64,000 bases of DNA, taken from positions 264,712-328,711 of the forward strand of contig NZ_JAKGUG010000003.1 of the NCBI RefSeq assembly GCF_021568855.1. Reading direction: 5' to 3'. Source of the stretch: Dethiosulfovibrio russensis (lineage in GTDB: Bacteria; Synergistota; Synergistia; Synergistales; Dethiosulfovibrionaceae). The translations under genes were made by a program, and so were the position numbers. Numbering within the stretch: the stretch's first letter is position 1; the number at the start of each line of letters is the position of its first letter. The notes beneath the pieces are model-generated. The model was not told where the DNA came from, did no database searches, and worked only from the letters and a program-made list of their open reading frames with translations. Shown here one piece after another: positions 35,026 through 44,838 of the stretch.

Positions 35026-36438
35026 CTAAGCCTTGACTTCTTCTGCGGACTTCTGATCCTCTTTGAGAGGCAGCAGATACCTCTCTATATACTCGTCGTG
35101 GACACGTTTGAGTTCCTTGACTGGGACCATTGTGAGGAGCTCCCAGCCAAGCTGGAGGGTTTCCTCCACCGTCCGGTTTTTATACTCTCCCTGACGGACG
35201 TACTCGTCCTCGAAACGGTCGGCGAAAGAGGCGAAAGCTTTGTCGTCCTCGGACAGAGCCCCCTCTCCCAATATGACGGCCAACTCCTTGGCCTCCTTGC
35301 CCCTGGCGTAAGCTGCGAAGAGCTGATTCATCAGGTCCGCATGGTCCTCTCTGGTCTTTCCCTTGCCGATACCCTTGTCCTTGAGTCTGGACAGAGAAGG
35401 CATAACGTCCACCGGGGGATATATGCCCTTACGGTGAAGACTGGGACTGAGTATTATCTGGCCCTCGGTGATGTACCCCGTGAGGTCCGGAATCGGATGG
35501 GTCTTGTCGTTTTCCGGCATGGTAAGTATGGGGACCTGGGTTATTGATCCGCTGCGTCCCTTTATTTTGCCGGCCCGCTCGTACATAGTTGCGAGGTCGG
35601 TGTAAAGATAGCCGGGATAGCCACGTCTCCCCGGGACCTCTTTCCTGGCCGCAGAGATCTCACGAAGAGCCTCGCAGTAGTTGGTGAGATCGGTAAGGAT
35701 GACCAAGACGTGCATGTTCTTCTCAAAGGCGAGATACTCCGCCGCGGTCAAAGCCAGACGAGGAGTGGTGATTCGCTCGATAGCCGGGTCGTCGGCCAGG
35801 TTGACGTACATTACGGTTCGCTCCAGAGCACCGGTTCGCCTGAAGTCCTCCATGAAGAAGGAGGCCTCCTCGAAGGTTATACCCATGGCGGCAAATACGA
35901 CGGCGAAAGCCTCGTGACCGCTTATGACGTTCGCCTGACGAGCCAGCTGGGCTGCCATCCTGTTATGGGGAAGCCCAGCTCCTGAGAAGATGGGCAGCTT
36001 CTGGCCTCTAACCATGGGATTCATACCGTCGATGGTCGATATGCCGGTCTGGATGAATTCCTCTGGATAATCTCGGGAATAGGGGTTGATAGGCAGTCCG
36101 TTGACGTCGATATTTTTGTCGGCGATTATGTGAGCCCCTCCGTCTATGGGCTCTCCCCTGCCGTTGAAGACCCGTCCCAACATGTCTTCGCTGACCGGTA
36201 AAGTTAGGACCTTCCCGACGAATCGGACCTTGGTATCCTCTATATCGATCCCGTCGGTTCCCTCGAAGACCTGTACCAACGCTCTATTGGAGTCTATCTC
36301 CAGGACCCTTCCACGGCGGTTTTCGCCGTTGGAAAGCTCGATCTCGACCAACTCGTCGTATTTGACGTCTTGGACCTTCTCGACCACGAGTAGCGGTCCC
36401 TGAAGGCTGCTGATGGTCTTATATTCTCTAGGCAACAT
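35026..36438 (-). CDS. atpB: V-type ATP synthase subunit B
   Basis: Non-catalytic nucleotide-binding subunit of the head. The RecA-like domain has [10 protein letters not shown] where a catalytic P-loop would be, as expected for B. The [19 protein letters not shown] region is conserved, and [19 protein letters not shown] is also typical. It has 470 residues and overlaps the end of atpA by 11 bases. Confidence 0.97.
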   Translation of the reverse strand: MLPREYKTISSLQGPLLVVEKVQDVKYDELVEIELSNGENRRGRVLEIDSNRALVQVFEGTDGIDIEDTKVRFVGKVLTLPVSEDMLGRVFNGRGEPIDGGAHIIADKNIDVNGLPINPYSRDYPEEFIQTGISTIDGMNPMVRGQKLPIFSGAGLPHNRMAAQLARQANVISGHEAFAVVFAAMGITFEEASFFMEDFRRTGALERTVMYVNLADDPAIERITTPRLALTAAEYLAFEKNMHVLVILTDLTNYCEALREISAARKEVPGRRGYPGYLYTDLATMYERAGKIKGRSGSITQVPILTMPENDKTHPIPDLTGYITEGQIILSPSLHRKGIYPPVDVMPSLSRLKDKGIGKGKTREDHADLMNQLFAAYARGKEAKELAVILGEGALSEDDKAFASFADRFEDEYVRQGEYKNRTVEETLQLGWELLTMVPVKELKRVHDEYIERYLLPLKEDQKSAEEVKA

Positions 36439-38224
36439 CGGCTTCGCCTCCCGTCGGAACCAGTTTGGCGATCTCTTCCTTCATGACGTTCTCCAGATCG
36501 TCGATCTTCTGAAGCGAATCCTCGGAAACGAGCCCCATCCTGGCTATCTTCTCCCTGACTGGGAGGTTGAACAGCTCGTTCATGGGAGCTCCATTTTTTA
36601 GGGCTTCCATGCCGTAACGGTGAAAATTCATGATCATAGAGAGCATCTTAAACTGCTTTTTCATCGATGTATAGGTGTCGGTCTCGTGGAAGGCGTTCTG
36701 ATGCAAAAAATCCTCCCTGAGGGACTTGGCCGTCTCTAGTATCATCCTCTCGTTTCTGGAGAGAGCGTCTATTCCGACCAGCCTCACTATCTCTCGGAGC
36801 TTATCCTCCTCCTCAAGCAGACCCATGGCATCGACTCTGGTGTGGGTCCACTCGTCGTCGAATTCCCCGTCCCAGTATTCGTCCAGCTTATTGGTGTAGA
36901 GAGAGTAACTCTGGAGCCAGTTGATTGCCGGAAAATGGCGCTGATAGGCTAACTGGGCGTCCAGTCCCCAGAATACCTTGGTGACCCGAAGGGTATTCTG
37001 GGTTACCGGCTCGGAGAGGTCTCCTCCGGGAGGAGACACGGCCCCGATGACCGATACCGATCCCTCGGCACCCTCTCTGCCGTAACAGATAGCCCGTCCA
37101 GCCCTCTCGTAGAAGGATGCAAGACGGGTTCCCAGATATGCAGGGTAACCTTCCTCTCCTGGCATCTCTTCAAGTCGTCCGGACATCTCTCTGAGGGCCT
37201 CTGCCCAACGGCTCGTGGAGTCGGCCATCAGAGCTACCGAGTACCCCATATCCCTGTAGTACTCCGCCATGGTTATCCCGGTGTATACGCTGGCCTCTCG
37301 TGCCGCAACTGGCATGTTGGATGTATTGGCTATGAGAACCGTCCTCTTCATCAGAGGCTCTCCTGATCTGGGGTCCTCCAGATGGGGGAACTCGAGGAGA
37401 ACGTCGGTCATCTCATTTCCTCTTTCTCCACAGCCGATGTATACGACTATCTGAGCCTCCGCCCACTTGGCCAGCTGGTGCTGTATAACAGTCTTCCCGG
37501 AGCCGAAGGGACCGGGCACACAGGCCGTTCCTCCCTTGGCTATGGGGAAGAATGTGTCGACTACCCTCTGACCGGTGGTCAAGGGCGTAACGGGAGGAAG
37601 CCTCTTCGCTACCGGACGGGTTTTACGGACAGGCCATTTCTGGGCCATCCTGACCTCGTGCTTCTCCTTGTCGTCGCTCTCTATTACTGCGACCACGTCG
37701 TCGACGGTAAAGCTTCCCTTCGATATCTTCTTTATCTTTCCGGATATACCGATAGGCACCATTATACGATGTTCGACCAGCACGGTCTCCTGTACGATTC
37801 CTAAAACATCTCCCTGGGAGACCTGATCCCCTTCCTTAAGACGAGGCTCAAAATCCCACTTTCTCGAGTGATCCAAAGCGGGAACATCGATTCCCTTAGC
37901 TATATAGGGACTCTGAGCAGCGTCCTCGATGCTCTTAAGAGGTCTCTGAACGCCATCGTAAAACTGCTCTATCAGTCCGGGCCCAAGCTCGACGCTAAGG
38001 GGTTCTCCGGTGCTTACGACTGGTTCGCCGGGTTTTAGCCCCGACGTCTCCTCGTAGGCCTGAATCGAGGCATATTCGTCCTTCAGCTCAATGATTTCGC
38101 CGACAAGACCTATTTCCCCGATACGGACCACGTCGTACATGCTGGCACCGATCATTCCCTTAGCGACTACCAGGGGTCCGGATATTCTTTCTATGCTGCC
38201 TTTTATGACCTTATCCGTGGCCAC
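36428..38224 (-). CDS. atpA: V-type ATP synthase catalytic subunit A
   Basis: Catalytic subunit. The Walker A loop GPFGSGKT is at residues 238-245, and the GERGNEM arginine/glutamate motif and [20 protein letters not shown] follow. The non-homologous insert typical of A subunits (about residues 110-200) is present. It has 598 residues, standard size. It lies 22 bases after atpF. Confidence 0.98.
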   Translation of the reverse strand: MATDKVIKGSIERISGPLVVAKGMIGASMYDVVRIGEIGLVGEIIELKDEYASIQAYEETSGLKPGEPVVSTGEPLSVELGPGLIEQFYDGVQRPLKSIEDAAQSPYIAKGIDVPALDHSRKWDFEPRLKEGDQVSQGDVLGIVQETVLVEHRIMVPIGISGKIKKISKGSFTVDDVVAVIESDDKEKHEVRMAQKWPVRKTRPVAKRLPPVTPLTTGQRVVDTFFPIAKGGTACVPGPFGSGKTVIQHQLAKWAEAQIVVYIGCGERGNEMTDVLLEFPHLEDPRSGEPLMKRTVLIANTSNMPVAAREASVYTGITMAEYYRDMGYSVALMADSTSRWAEALREMSGRLEEMPGEEGYPAYLGTRLASFYERAGRAICYGREGAEGSVSVIGAVSPPGGDLSEPVTQNTLRVTKVFWGLDAQLAYQRHFPAINWLQSYSLYTNKLDEYWDGEFDDEWTHTRVDAMGLLEEEDKLREIVRLVGIDALSRNERMILETAKSLREDFLHQNAFHETDTYTSMKKQFKMLSMIMNFHRYGMEALKNGAPMNELFNLPVREKIARMGLVSEDSLQKIDDLENVMKEEIAKLVPTGGEADVA

Positions 38225-38246
38225 TATGAATCGCCTCCAGCCTTAA

Positions 38247-38582
38247 CTATTTTTCAGCAAAGATATCCATTCCCACGGCTCGCTCCACGTTTCCGCGAAT
38301 TGCGGAGAGTCCGACGTTGAGAGACCCTCTTATGCCTGGGATGGGGATCATGCTGGCGGGATACTCCTGGTTGAGCTCCGAGATGAGGTCCTGATTCTCG
38401 ACGAAGAGGGCCTCCTCCACGAAAACGACCGCGTAGTTCTCTCTGGCCAGTCGTTCCAGAAGTTTCTTGACCTCATCGGATTTCTCTCCGACAGGGAAGG
38501 GCTTTACGCCTACTGCCTGAAATGGCAATACTGTATCGTATTGTCCGACCGCGGCCATAGGGCGAGAGCTTTTATCCGACAC
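38247..38582 (-). CDS. atpF: V-type ATP synthase subunit F
   Basis: Small central-stalk subunit that couples rotor and head. The 111-residue Rossmann-like fold has the family stretch FVEEALFVEN and SMIPIPGIRGS. The GTG start at 38582 is chosen because AGGAGG lies 9 bases upstream. It overlaps the end of atpC by 11 bases. Confidence 0.93.
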   Translation of the reverse strand: MSDKSSRPMAAVGQYDTVLPFQAVGVKPFPVGEKSDEVKKLLERLARENYAVVFVEEALFVENQDLISELNQEYPASMIPIPGIRGSLNVGLSAIRGNVERAVGMDIFAEK

Positions 38583-39585
38583 GACGCATCAGCCTCCTCA
38601 CCATATCTCGATCGGCTCCGTTGGCGATGGAAACCAATATAACCCTCAGGTTTTTGGCTTCCAACTCTTTCAACCAGGAAAAACGGAGTACGTTTTCCGG
38701 CTCAAAGCAACCGTACTTCGCCTCTTCTAGCACGTCGGTTACGTAATCATCGAGAATTTTGTCGAAGACCATCAGGAGAGTCTCCATATCGGAGGCATCC
38801 TGGATGTAATCGAAGACCGTTCCGACGTCGGCGAAGGCTAGAAGCCTTCCCCAGCTTTCGATCGGCTCTGCTAGAGTGGATATAAGACGGTCTATCGATA
38901 TATCCCCGCCTTTATGTAAAAAGTCCACCGCTGCCGAGGGCTCCACCTGGGCTCGACTTAACCTAATGAGAGTACGGACGTTCTCCGCATCTACCCGCCT
39001 CTTGAACCAAAGGTTCACCTGAGGCATCGAGAGCTTGCCGACCAAATCGGACATGGCCTTGAAGAGGCACCTGTCCAAGGCGCACTCGACCGCCAGCATA
39101 TCGTGATTCTGATCCCAATGAGTCAATACCTGCGGGATAGTGCGATGCAGGCCGAATGGCAACAGACGGTACTCCTCGCTCTCCACTGCCATGACCAAAG
39201 AATCGGTGTCGATGGTCCCCAGAGACGTCAGGAGATCGAAGCGACGATCTCCACCTTCTTTGGAGAGGATCAGGCTCTTCACCAGAACCTTGACGTTGTG
39301 AAAATCGTAAGGCAGTCGGCAAAGCTGAACCAACTCCTCGTCCGGGGTGAATCGGCTGATCTCATCGTAAGCGAGATGAAGCTCCGCCTCGATGGCCGAG
39401 TCAAACTCCTCGTTGGACTTCATCTCCATGATCCATGGGGCGTAAACGGTCTCCCCAAGTACCTTTATGGCTCCGTCCAGACCGTCACACTCGATAAGTC
39501 TCTGGAAGAGGGACTCGTCGAGCAACCGATTCTCCATCGCCCTCAGACGCGCGACCAAATATCCATATCGTTCCGCCGGGGCCAT
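38572..39585 (-). CDS. atpC: V-type ATP synthase subunit C (d-like)
   Basis: Socket subunit that links the central stalk to the membrane ring. It is an all-helical protein with YGYLVARLRAMENRLLD at the N-terminus and repeated helical units. I chose the ATG at 39585; a TTG at 39600 would add five residues. It ends overlapping atpF. About 337 residues, usual for the family. Confidence 0.92.
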   Translation of the reverse strand: MAPAERYGYLVARLRAMENRLLDESLFQRLIECDGLDGAIKVLGETVYAPWIMEMKSNEEFDSAIEAELHLAYDEISRFTPDEELVQLCRLPYDFHNVKVLVKSLILSKEGGDRRFDLLTSLGTIDTDSLVMAVESEEYRLLPFGLHRTIPQVLTHWDQNHDMLAVECALDRCLFKAMSDLVGKLSMPQVNLWFKRRVDAENVRTLIRLSRAQVEPSAAVDFLHKGGDISIDRLISTLAEPIESWGRLLAFADVGTVFDYIQDASDMETLLMVFDKILDDYVTDVLEEAKYGCFEPENVLRFSWLKELEAKNLRVILVSIANGADRDMVRRLMRRVG

Positions 39586-39600
39586 GTGTTCACCGCCCAA

Positions 39601-40182
39601 CTACTCTGAGAACAGCCGTTTTACAACGTCTGCCTCAAGATCGTCCCGAAGCCAGCGGACCAACATATCGAAGGAAGCGTTTTCGCTTATCTTATCCCTC
39701 TTGAGTATAAAGCCTCCGGTTATAGAAGCCTTTTCTCCCGACATAGTCAGGTTGGTCTTGTGCTTTTCGTTGTATCCCTTGAGCCAGGTTTCGTTGAGGT
39801 GCTTGTCCTCTTTGCCTATTATTATATCCTCGTCGCCTGTCTGAACCGCTTTCCCCAAGAGGGATTCGACGAAAGAAATATACTTAGCGGCAGAAAGGGC
39901 TCTGAGTTTCTCCAGAGATCCCTTGTAAACCTCGTCGACAAGCTGCTGTCTGGCACCGAGCTCAAGCTTCTTGACGTCCAGCTTCGCCACTATCTCGCGG
40001 CGTCGCAAAATTTCCGGTTTTTCGCTCTCGAATCGAGATTCATAGGAGTCCTTCATCGACTCCATCTCTCGCCTTAAATCGGCCGTTACTTCTCCAGCCT
40101 GTTCTCGAGCTTTATCCAGGATTTTTCCGGCCTCTGCTCTGGCATCAGCCTCGATTTTTTTCTTTATGTCGGATAAAGACAT
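39601..40182 (-). CDS. atpE: V-type ATP synthase subunit E
   Basis: Peripheral stalk subunit. The N-terminal half (residues 1-90) is a long charged helix rich in lysine, glutamate and alanine; the C-terminal half is a globular domain that meets the A3B3 head. The ATG at 40182 has GGAG 8 bases upstream and is preferred over a GTG three codons earlier. 193 residues. Confidence 0.9.
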   Translation of the reverse strand: MSLSDIKKKIEADARAEAGKILDKAREQAGEVTADLRREMESMKDSYESRFESEKPEILRRREIVAKLDVKKLELGARQQLVDEVYKGSLEKLRALSAAKYISFVESLLGKAVQTGDEDIIIGKEDKHLNETWLKGYNEKHKTNLTMSGEKASITGGFILKRDKISENASFDMLVRWLRDDLEADVVKRLFSE

Positions 40183-40212
40183 GCCGATCACTCCAACTCT
40201 TCAGGCCTAAGC

Positions 40213-40689
40213 CTAGGATATCCCGTTGAGCAGGAGGATACTCACCAAAAGGGCAAGAACGGCGTAGGTCTCGACCATAGCGGGAAGGATAACGGCTTTA
40301 CCGGTCTCCTCCGGACGCTTGGCGATCATCTGAATACAGGAAGCGGAAGTCTTTCCCTGAGCTATTCCGGAAAAATACCCGGCTATGGCTATAGGAAGGC
40401 AGGCGAAAAGGACACCTAGTCCGTTGAGCCAAGTTATCGCCATCGTGGGCTCTCCTCCGATGAGGCCAGCCTTGAGCATGGCAAAGAAAGCAATTAAAAG
40501 ACCGTATATTCCCTGAGTTCCCGGAAGGGCCTGAAGCAAAAGCACTAAACCGAATTTACCGGGATCCTCCGTCATGACTCCAGCGCCGGATTCACCGGCA
40601 ATACCAACTCCGATAGCCGATCCAGCACCGGCGAAACCGGCGGCCAAAGCTGCACCAAGAATCGTCAGCATCACACCGAGATGTTCCAT
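40213..40689 (-). CDS. atpK: V-type ATP synthase membrane ring subunit K
   Basis: Proteolipid that forms the rotor ring. It has 158 residues in two hairpins of two membrane helices each, a duplicated V-type c-subunit. Residues equivalent to the Na+ ligands of Enterococcus hirae NtpK are present: L55, T58 and Q59 in LPGTQG, Q111 in GIAQGK and E140 in MVETYA. Only the second hairpin carries the carboxylate. The ATG at 40689 gives the natural start. Coupling to Na+ rather than H+ is inferred. Confidence 0.96.
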   Translation of the reverse strand: MEHLGVMLTILGAALAAGFAGAGSAIGVGIAGESGAGVMTEDPGKFGLVLLLQALPGTQGIYGLLIAFFAMLKAGLIGGEPTMAITWLNGLGVLFACLPIAIAGYFSGIAQGKTSASCIQMIAKRPEETGKAVILPAMVETYAVLALLVSILLLNGIS

Positions 40690-40752
40690 AAAGTACGACA
40701 CTCCCCTCACAAAAATAAATGGTGACTCCCTATTGCGGGATAGACCAATCTA

Positions 40753-42750
40753 CTAGCCTTCGCCGCCCTCTTCTGATATGGCGACGTACTTCGTGTTATA
40801 CCGAAGAGGTTCGAAAAGACGGCCTCCTCCGGCGTAGAACTTACTGAAGAACTCCACGTACTGTAGACGCAGAGAATGGACGAACGCTCCCAGGACGTTG
40901 ACTGCCACGCTGAAAAGGTGACCTCCCAGGAAAATAACGATGGCTATCAGCCATCCTACGTAAGGAATGGTCGAGGAAAGACCGGCCAACATGTTTATTA
41001 TCATAGCTATGGCCGAAGTAGCCAATCCCAAGGCCAGGAGACGACTGTAACTGAGGACGTCCCCCAGGTAGGCTGTCACGTTATACAGACTCAGTAGTCC
41101 AGAGATCGCTTTTTGGATCATGCCGTCTTTATCTCTGCCCTGCGTCGCCACCAAGGTTATCGCTCCAGCTGCGGTGACGAGCTTGCCCAACCAGGAGATC
41201 GCAGGCAACTTAGTGGAAGCGCCTAGGAGGAGAAGTCCGGTAAGGAAAACCATCCATCCGAGTTGATCCGCAAAAGCACCCATATAATCGCCTTTTCTCA
41301 GGCAATCCTTCATGGCGACGGCCATCCCGAAGAATATTTGGACTATGCCGAAAACCAGAGAGATCCCCAAAAAGGCCATAGGATCGTTCATGGGAATCAG
41401 GAGGACCGGGATATCCTTGATGGGCTTAAGGAAACGAAGGAACGGTACTACGTCTATCATGTCTCCCATCCAACTTCCGGTTAAGGCGCCGACCAAGGTG
41501 GCGGCAATGCCGGACAGAACGAAAAGAGAGAAGAATTGCTTGGTTCCCGAGGGCATTTTCTTGAATTTTTTAAGGAAGGCCATGAAGAAACCGACCATGA
41601 TGAGACCGTACCCACCGTCTCCCAGACACATCCCGAAGAATATGAAGAAAAACGGCGCCAACAGAGGAGTCGGATCTATACCACCGTATTTGGGAGCTCC
41701 GTAAAGCTTGGTCAAGGTCTCGAACGGAAGAGACCACTCGGGATTTTGAAGCATAGTCGGAGGCATGTCGGACTCCTCCGGATCGTAAAAACAAAGTTCG
41801 GTAAGATCGGACACAGGAGAAAGAGCCTTAACCAGTTCGTCCTCTTCTTCCGCCGGAACCCAGGAGCGGATTAAAACGACTTCGTCGGTGTACTCTCCGC
41901 CTTCCAGTGCTCTCGCGCGATCGGCAAGAACAGCCCAGTAGTCGCTGAATCTCCGGACATCAGGGACCAGCTCCTCCGCCTTTTGATGCATCTTAACGTC
42001 CAGATCCTCGGCCTCTTTTAGAAGCCGCTCCCTCTTGTCGACGAGGCGTTTTATCTCCTCCTGCGGGGACAGGGACAGGTCTTTCGAAACGTCGATCTTT
42101 GAAAAGCCGAAACCACCGGCTATCTCCATAGCCCTCGATTCCAAGGCTCTTAGTCCCACCATAACGACCCAGGTCTCTTTATCCTTGGGGCCGAATGGCA
42201 CATAATAGGTCTCGATGTCCTCTCCCAAAGCGTCTAAGATGGACCGATTCCACTGGTCTATCTTTTCGACCGGGATGGTTCCCATGATGCCGGATACTAT
42301 TTCGGTTCCGGATGACATGAGGCTCATCGGATAGGGCATATCCTTCAACTCGTCGAGAAAAGTCAGATATCCGTCCGTCTGAGATATATCAGATCGAATC
42401 TCGACGAGTTTTCTCTCCAGGGCGCGAACTTCCTCCGCCCTCTCCTTGACCTCGAACGAATCGGATGCGGAAGCCAGATGCCGAAGTGGGAACTCCGGCC
42501 TTTCCCCAAAGGATCTAGCTATAGAGCTGATCTCGTCTACATAATGGGGCTCCAGTATCCTTAGGAGATATCGGGCTTCGCTGATCTTATCGTCCAAATC
42601 CGCCAGAATTGCCGGAGACTTCTGTCCATCCTCGTCTCCATCGGGAAGGACGATCTCACAACACCCTAATTTCTGAAGCGTGGCGAGAACCGTGTCGACC
42701 ACGGTGTTGTGAGCGTATAGCTCCAGCTTTTTGACACTAGCTACGCCCAT
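40753..42750 (-). CDS. atpI: V-type ATP synthase subunit I (a-type)
   Basis: Stator subunit that forms the ion path beside the K ring. The N-terminal half (about residues 1-330) is cytoplasmic with coiled coils, and the C-terminal half has about seven to eight membrane segments. SYSRLLALGLATSAIA carries the conserved arginine region. It has 665 residues. It overlaps atpH by 14 bases, so the two peripheral-stalk components are coupled. Confidence 0.95.
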   Translation of the reverse strand: MGVASVKKLELYAHNTVVDTVLATLQKLGCCEIVLPDGDEDGQKSPAILADLDDKISEARYLLRILEPHYVDEISSIARSFGERPEFPLRHLASASDSFEVKERAEEVRALERKLVEIRSDISQTDGYLTFLDELKDMPYPMSLMSSGTEIVSGIMGTIPVEKIDQWNRSILDALGEDIETYYVPFGPKDKETWVVMVGLRALESRAMEIAGGFGFSKIDVSKDLSLSPQEEIKRLVDKRERLLKEAEDLDVKMHQKAEELVPDVRRFSDYWAVLADRARALEGGEYTDEVVLIRSWVPAEEEDELVKALSPVSDLTELCFYDPEESDMPPTMLQNPEWSLPFETLTKLYGAPKYGGIDPTPLLAPFFFIFFGMCLGDGGYGLIMVGFFMAFLKKFKKMPSGTKQFFSLFVLSGIAATLVGALTGSWMGDMIDVVPFLRFLKPIKDIPVLLIPMNDPMAFLGISLVFGIVQIFFGMAVAMKDCLRKGDYMGAFADQLGWMVFLTGLLLLGASTKLPAISWLGKLVTAAGAITLVATQGRDKDGMIQKAISGLLSLYNVTAYLGDVLSYSRLLALGLATSAIAMIINMLAGLSSTIPYVGWLIAIVIFLGGHLFSVAVNVLGAFVHSLRLQYVEFFSKFYAGGGRLFEPLRYNTKYVAISEEGGEG

Positions 42751-43063
42751 ATCTAGCCATCACCTCTTCCGCAACCCAGGAGGACACAGCATCGACACCT
42801 TTTCTACCGGCCTCGATAAACTTTTGAGCCTCTTTTTCGCCCTCCGCAACGATGGAGTCGGCTTTCTTCTCCGCCTCCGCCTCTACCTCGGTCAATCGGC
42901 TTTTGTACCTCTTGTAGGCCTCCTGCTTCGATTCCTTGCGCATAAGATCCGCCTCGTCCCTTGCCTTGGAGACTATCTTAGCTGCCTCGGATCTGGCTTC
43001 AGCCACCTGTTGTTTAGCCTGAGCTTCGACCTTTTTGATCTCTTCGGTAAGACTGGTCGCCAT
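42737..43063 (-). CDS. atpH: V-type ATP synthase subunit H/G
   Basis: Peripheral-stalk partner of E, a 108-residue protein that is almost entirely charged coiled coil (about residues 5-95, rich in alanine, glutamate and lysine). It is the first gene of the operon. The ATG at 43063 follows AGGAGGT by 7 bases. Sequence alone says little beyond coiled coil; the position and length support H/G. Confidence 0.85.
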   Translation of the reverse strand: MATSLTEEIKKVEAQAKQQVAEARSEAAKIVSKARDEADLMRKESKQEAYKRYKSRLTEVEAEAEKKADSIVAEGEKEAQKFIEAGRKGVDAVSSWVAEEVMARYGRS

Positions 43064-43103
43064 TCCGCTCACCTCCTTTCGAGGAACAAAATCCTTCAAA
43101 AGA

Positions 43104-43123
43104 TCTGTACTCTCGTGTACAGA
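43104..43123 (-). promoter_or_regulatory. Hairpin in the leader of the V-ATPase operon
   Basis: TCTGTAC and GTACAGA form a perfect 7-bp stem with a 6-base loop in the 5' leader, between the promoter and atpH. On the minus strand a short TCTTTT follows, so it could be a weak attenuator or an mRNA-protecting stem. Confidence 0.45.
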
Positions 43124-43138
43124 CCGGGACACCACTCA

Positions 43139-43167
43139 ATTTTAGTGATCGAGGATAGTCGTGTCAA
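43139..43167 (-). promoter_or_regulatory. Promoter of the V-type ATPase operon
   Basis: On the minus strand TTGACA (43162-43167) is followed after exactly 17 bases by TAAAAT (43139-43144). Transcription should start near 43132, giving a leader of about 69 bases. Confidence 0.88.
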
Positions 43168-43212
43168 TCAAAACAAATGGATGAAAGCGAATTATCCTCT
43201 AAAAAGAGCTAT

Positions 43213-43262
43213 AAAAAATAAAAGAGCCTAGCTGTCTTTAATTGACAGCTAGGCTCTTTTAT
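43213..43262 (-). terminator. Terminator after tRNA-Gly
   Basis: A perfect 19-bp stem (43218-43236 with 43244-43262) with a 7-base loop is followed by a T run on the minus strand (A run 43213-43217). It separates the tRNA from the ATPase promoter. Confidence 0.92.
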
Positions 43263-43270
43263 TTTTTATA

Positions 43271-43346
43271 TGGAGCGGACAACGGGATTCGAACCCGCGA
43301 CCCTTAGCTTGGGAAGCTAATGCTCTACCGACTGAGCTATGTCCGC
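43271..43346 (-). tRNA. tRNA-Gly (anticodon CCC)
   Basis: Complete cloverleaf on the minus strand. The acceptor GCGGACA pairs with TGTCCGC, the anticodon loop TTCCCAA gives anticodon CCC, the T loop is GGTTCGAATCC, and the CCA end is encoded in the DNA. 76 bases. Confidence 0.95.
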
Positions 43347-43378
43347 ACTTTTACGTCTGAAATCGATCGACGCCCGTA

Positions 43379-43406
43379 ATTATAGCGATTCATGCAGATA
43401 TGTCAA
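43379..43406 (-). promoter_or_regulatory. Consensus promoter of tRNA-Gly
   Basis: TTGACA (43401-43406) and TATAAT (43379-43384) are both perfect, with a 16-base spacer. The -35 box overlaps the stop codon of the upstream methyltransferase gene. Confidence 0.92.
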
Positions 43407-44767
43407 CCTCTTGCGATGCGTTTGAACGAGGCCAGGGTTTCGACGTGAACGGTCTGAGGAAAAAGGTCGAAACACTCCGATGTGGCCAACTCCCAACCGT
43501 CGGAGACCAGCTTAGCGCCGTCTCTCGCCAGTGTAGAGGGGTTACAGGAGACGTAAACCAACATATCGGCAGAGCTCTCCGTGACGGCATCCAGGACCTC
43601 CGAGGCACAGCCACCTCTCGGAGGATCGACGACGATCACGTCAGGCTTGGCCTCCACCATGGTCCTGACGGTATCCTCCGCTCTATTGCATATCCCCTTG
43701 ACGTTGTCCAATCCGTTACGGGAGACGTTTTCCAAAAGCCTTTCGATCGCAGGTGCCCACTCCTCAACTGCCAATACCGTTTTCGCAGCTTTGGCTAAAA
43801 AGACGGTCAGAGCTCCCACTCCGGCGTAGAGTTCCACGACCGCCCCTCCCCTTTCGGCAACGATAGAGGACGCTCTGAGGAAAAGCCTTTCCGCCTGAAA
43901 CGGATTTACCTGAAAGAAAGCCGTACCATCATAGGATAGATCGTAGTTTGAGATCTTTTCCGTTATGACCCCATCTCCCCATATCGTCGACGATCTGTCT
44001 CCAAGTATCCTGTTTCCTCTGGAGGAGTTTTCGTTCCAGATTCCGGAAAACGACGCCTGAGTCGTACCCTTAAGTCTAGCTAGAGATCGCTCGAGAAGCT
44101 CTTTTCCACGGCAGTTTCTGAGGGATGTAACAACTGCGAGAGCCAAAAGAGAACCCTCTCTGTTGCCCCTGAAAACCATGTGTCGCAACAGGCCTTTATG
44201 TCGTCTTTCGTCGTAAAAGGGAACTCCGTTCCTTTTCAACTCCGGCATCACCCTATTCCTGAAATCGACGTAGAGTTTTTCCACGTGGGGCATGAGAACG
44301 GGGCATCCATCGATAGGTGCTAATTTATGGCTGCCGGATTTAAAAAAACCTATTTCTCCGCCGTTTTCGGACCTTACGGGAAACGAGGCCTTGTTACGAT
44401 AGCCCCATTGAATAGGACTCGGGTGACAGATGGGTCTCTCTACCTTCATCCTTCCGATCCTCTCCATGGCGTCTTTCACGCTCTTGGTCTTTATCTCCAG
44501 CTGTAGATCGTAACTTCCGTGTTGGAGCTGACATCCTCCGCAGAGACCGTACCAGGGACATCTAGGGGTTATCCTATGTTCCGACGGAACCTCGATATTA
44601 AGGACCTTAGCAGTAGCGTAGTTTTTTTTCTCCGTCTCCAGGGAAACCCTTACTACCTCGGAAGGCAGCCCCCCGTCAAGGAAGACTATCTTGCCTTCCT
44701 CTCCGACTGCCACCCCTTGTCCTCTGGAATTCACGTCTCTGACTGTAAGAGTGATTTCTTTGCCCAC
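43403..44767 (-). CDS. rlmD: RNA (uracil-5-)-methyltransferase, RlmD/TrmA family
   Basis: SAM-dependent methylation of a uridine in 23S rRNA or tRNA. An N-terminal TRAM domain (residues 1-60) is followed by cysteines 70, 76 and 79 (CPWYGLCGGC) and a later Cys-Pro that together can hold a [4Fe-4S] cluster. The methyltransferase domain has VELYAGVGALTVFLA, and DPPRGG and VSCNPSTLARD are the catalytic signatures. It has 454 residues and a GTG start. Whether it modifies U1939, U747 or another site cannot be read from sequence. Confidence 0.9.
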   Translation of the reverse strand: MGKEITLTVRDVNSRGQGVAVGEEGKIVFLDGGLPSEVVRVSLETEKKNYATAKVLNIEVPSEHRITPRCPWYGLCGGCQLQHGSYDLQLEIKTKSVKDAMERIGRMKVERPICHPSPIQWGYRNKASFPVRSENGGEIGFFKSGSHKLAPIDGCPVLMPHVEKLYVDFRNRVMPELKRNGVPFYDERRHKGLLRHMVFRGNREGSLLALAVVTSLRNCRGKELLERSLARLKGTTQASFSGIWNENSSRGNRILGDRSSTIWGDGVITEKISNYDLSYDGTAFFQVNPFQAERLFLRASSIVAERGGAVVELYAGVGALTVFLAKAAKTVLAVEEWAPAIERLLENVSRNGLDNVKGICNRAEDTVRTMVEAKPDVIVVDPPRGGCASEVLDAVTESSADMLVYVSCNPSTLARDGAKLVSDGWELATSECFDLFPQTVHVETLASFKRIARG

Positions 44768-44779
44768 GGAGATCCCCCC

Positions 44780-44818
44780 AAAAATATGCCGGGGTAGAGT
44801 TTTTATCTCTCCCCGGCA
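44780..44818 (-). terminator. Terminator after korC
   Basis: TGCCGGGG (44787-44794) pairs with CCCCGGCA (44811-44818), with extra inner pairs. On the minus strand it is followed by TATTTTT. It ends the acpS-to-korC transcript just before the methyltransferase gene. Confidence 0.88.
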
Positions 44819-44838
44819 CGATATATCTTTATTCTACA

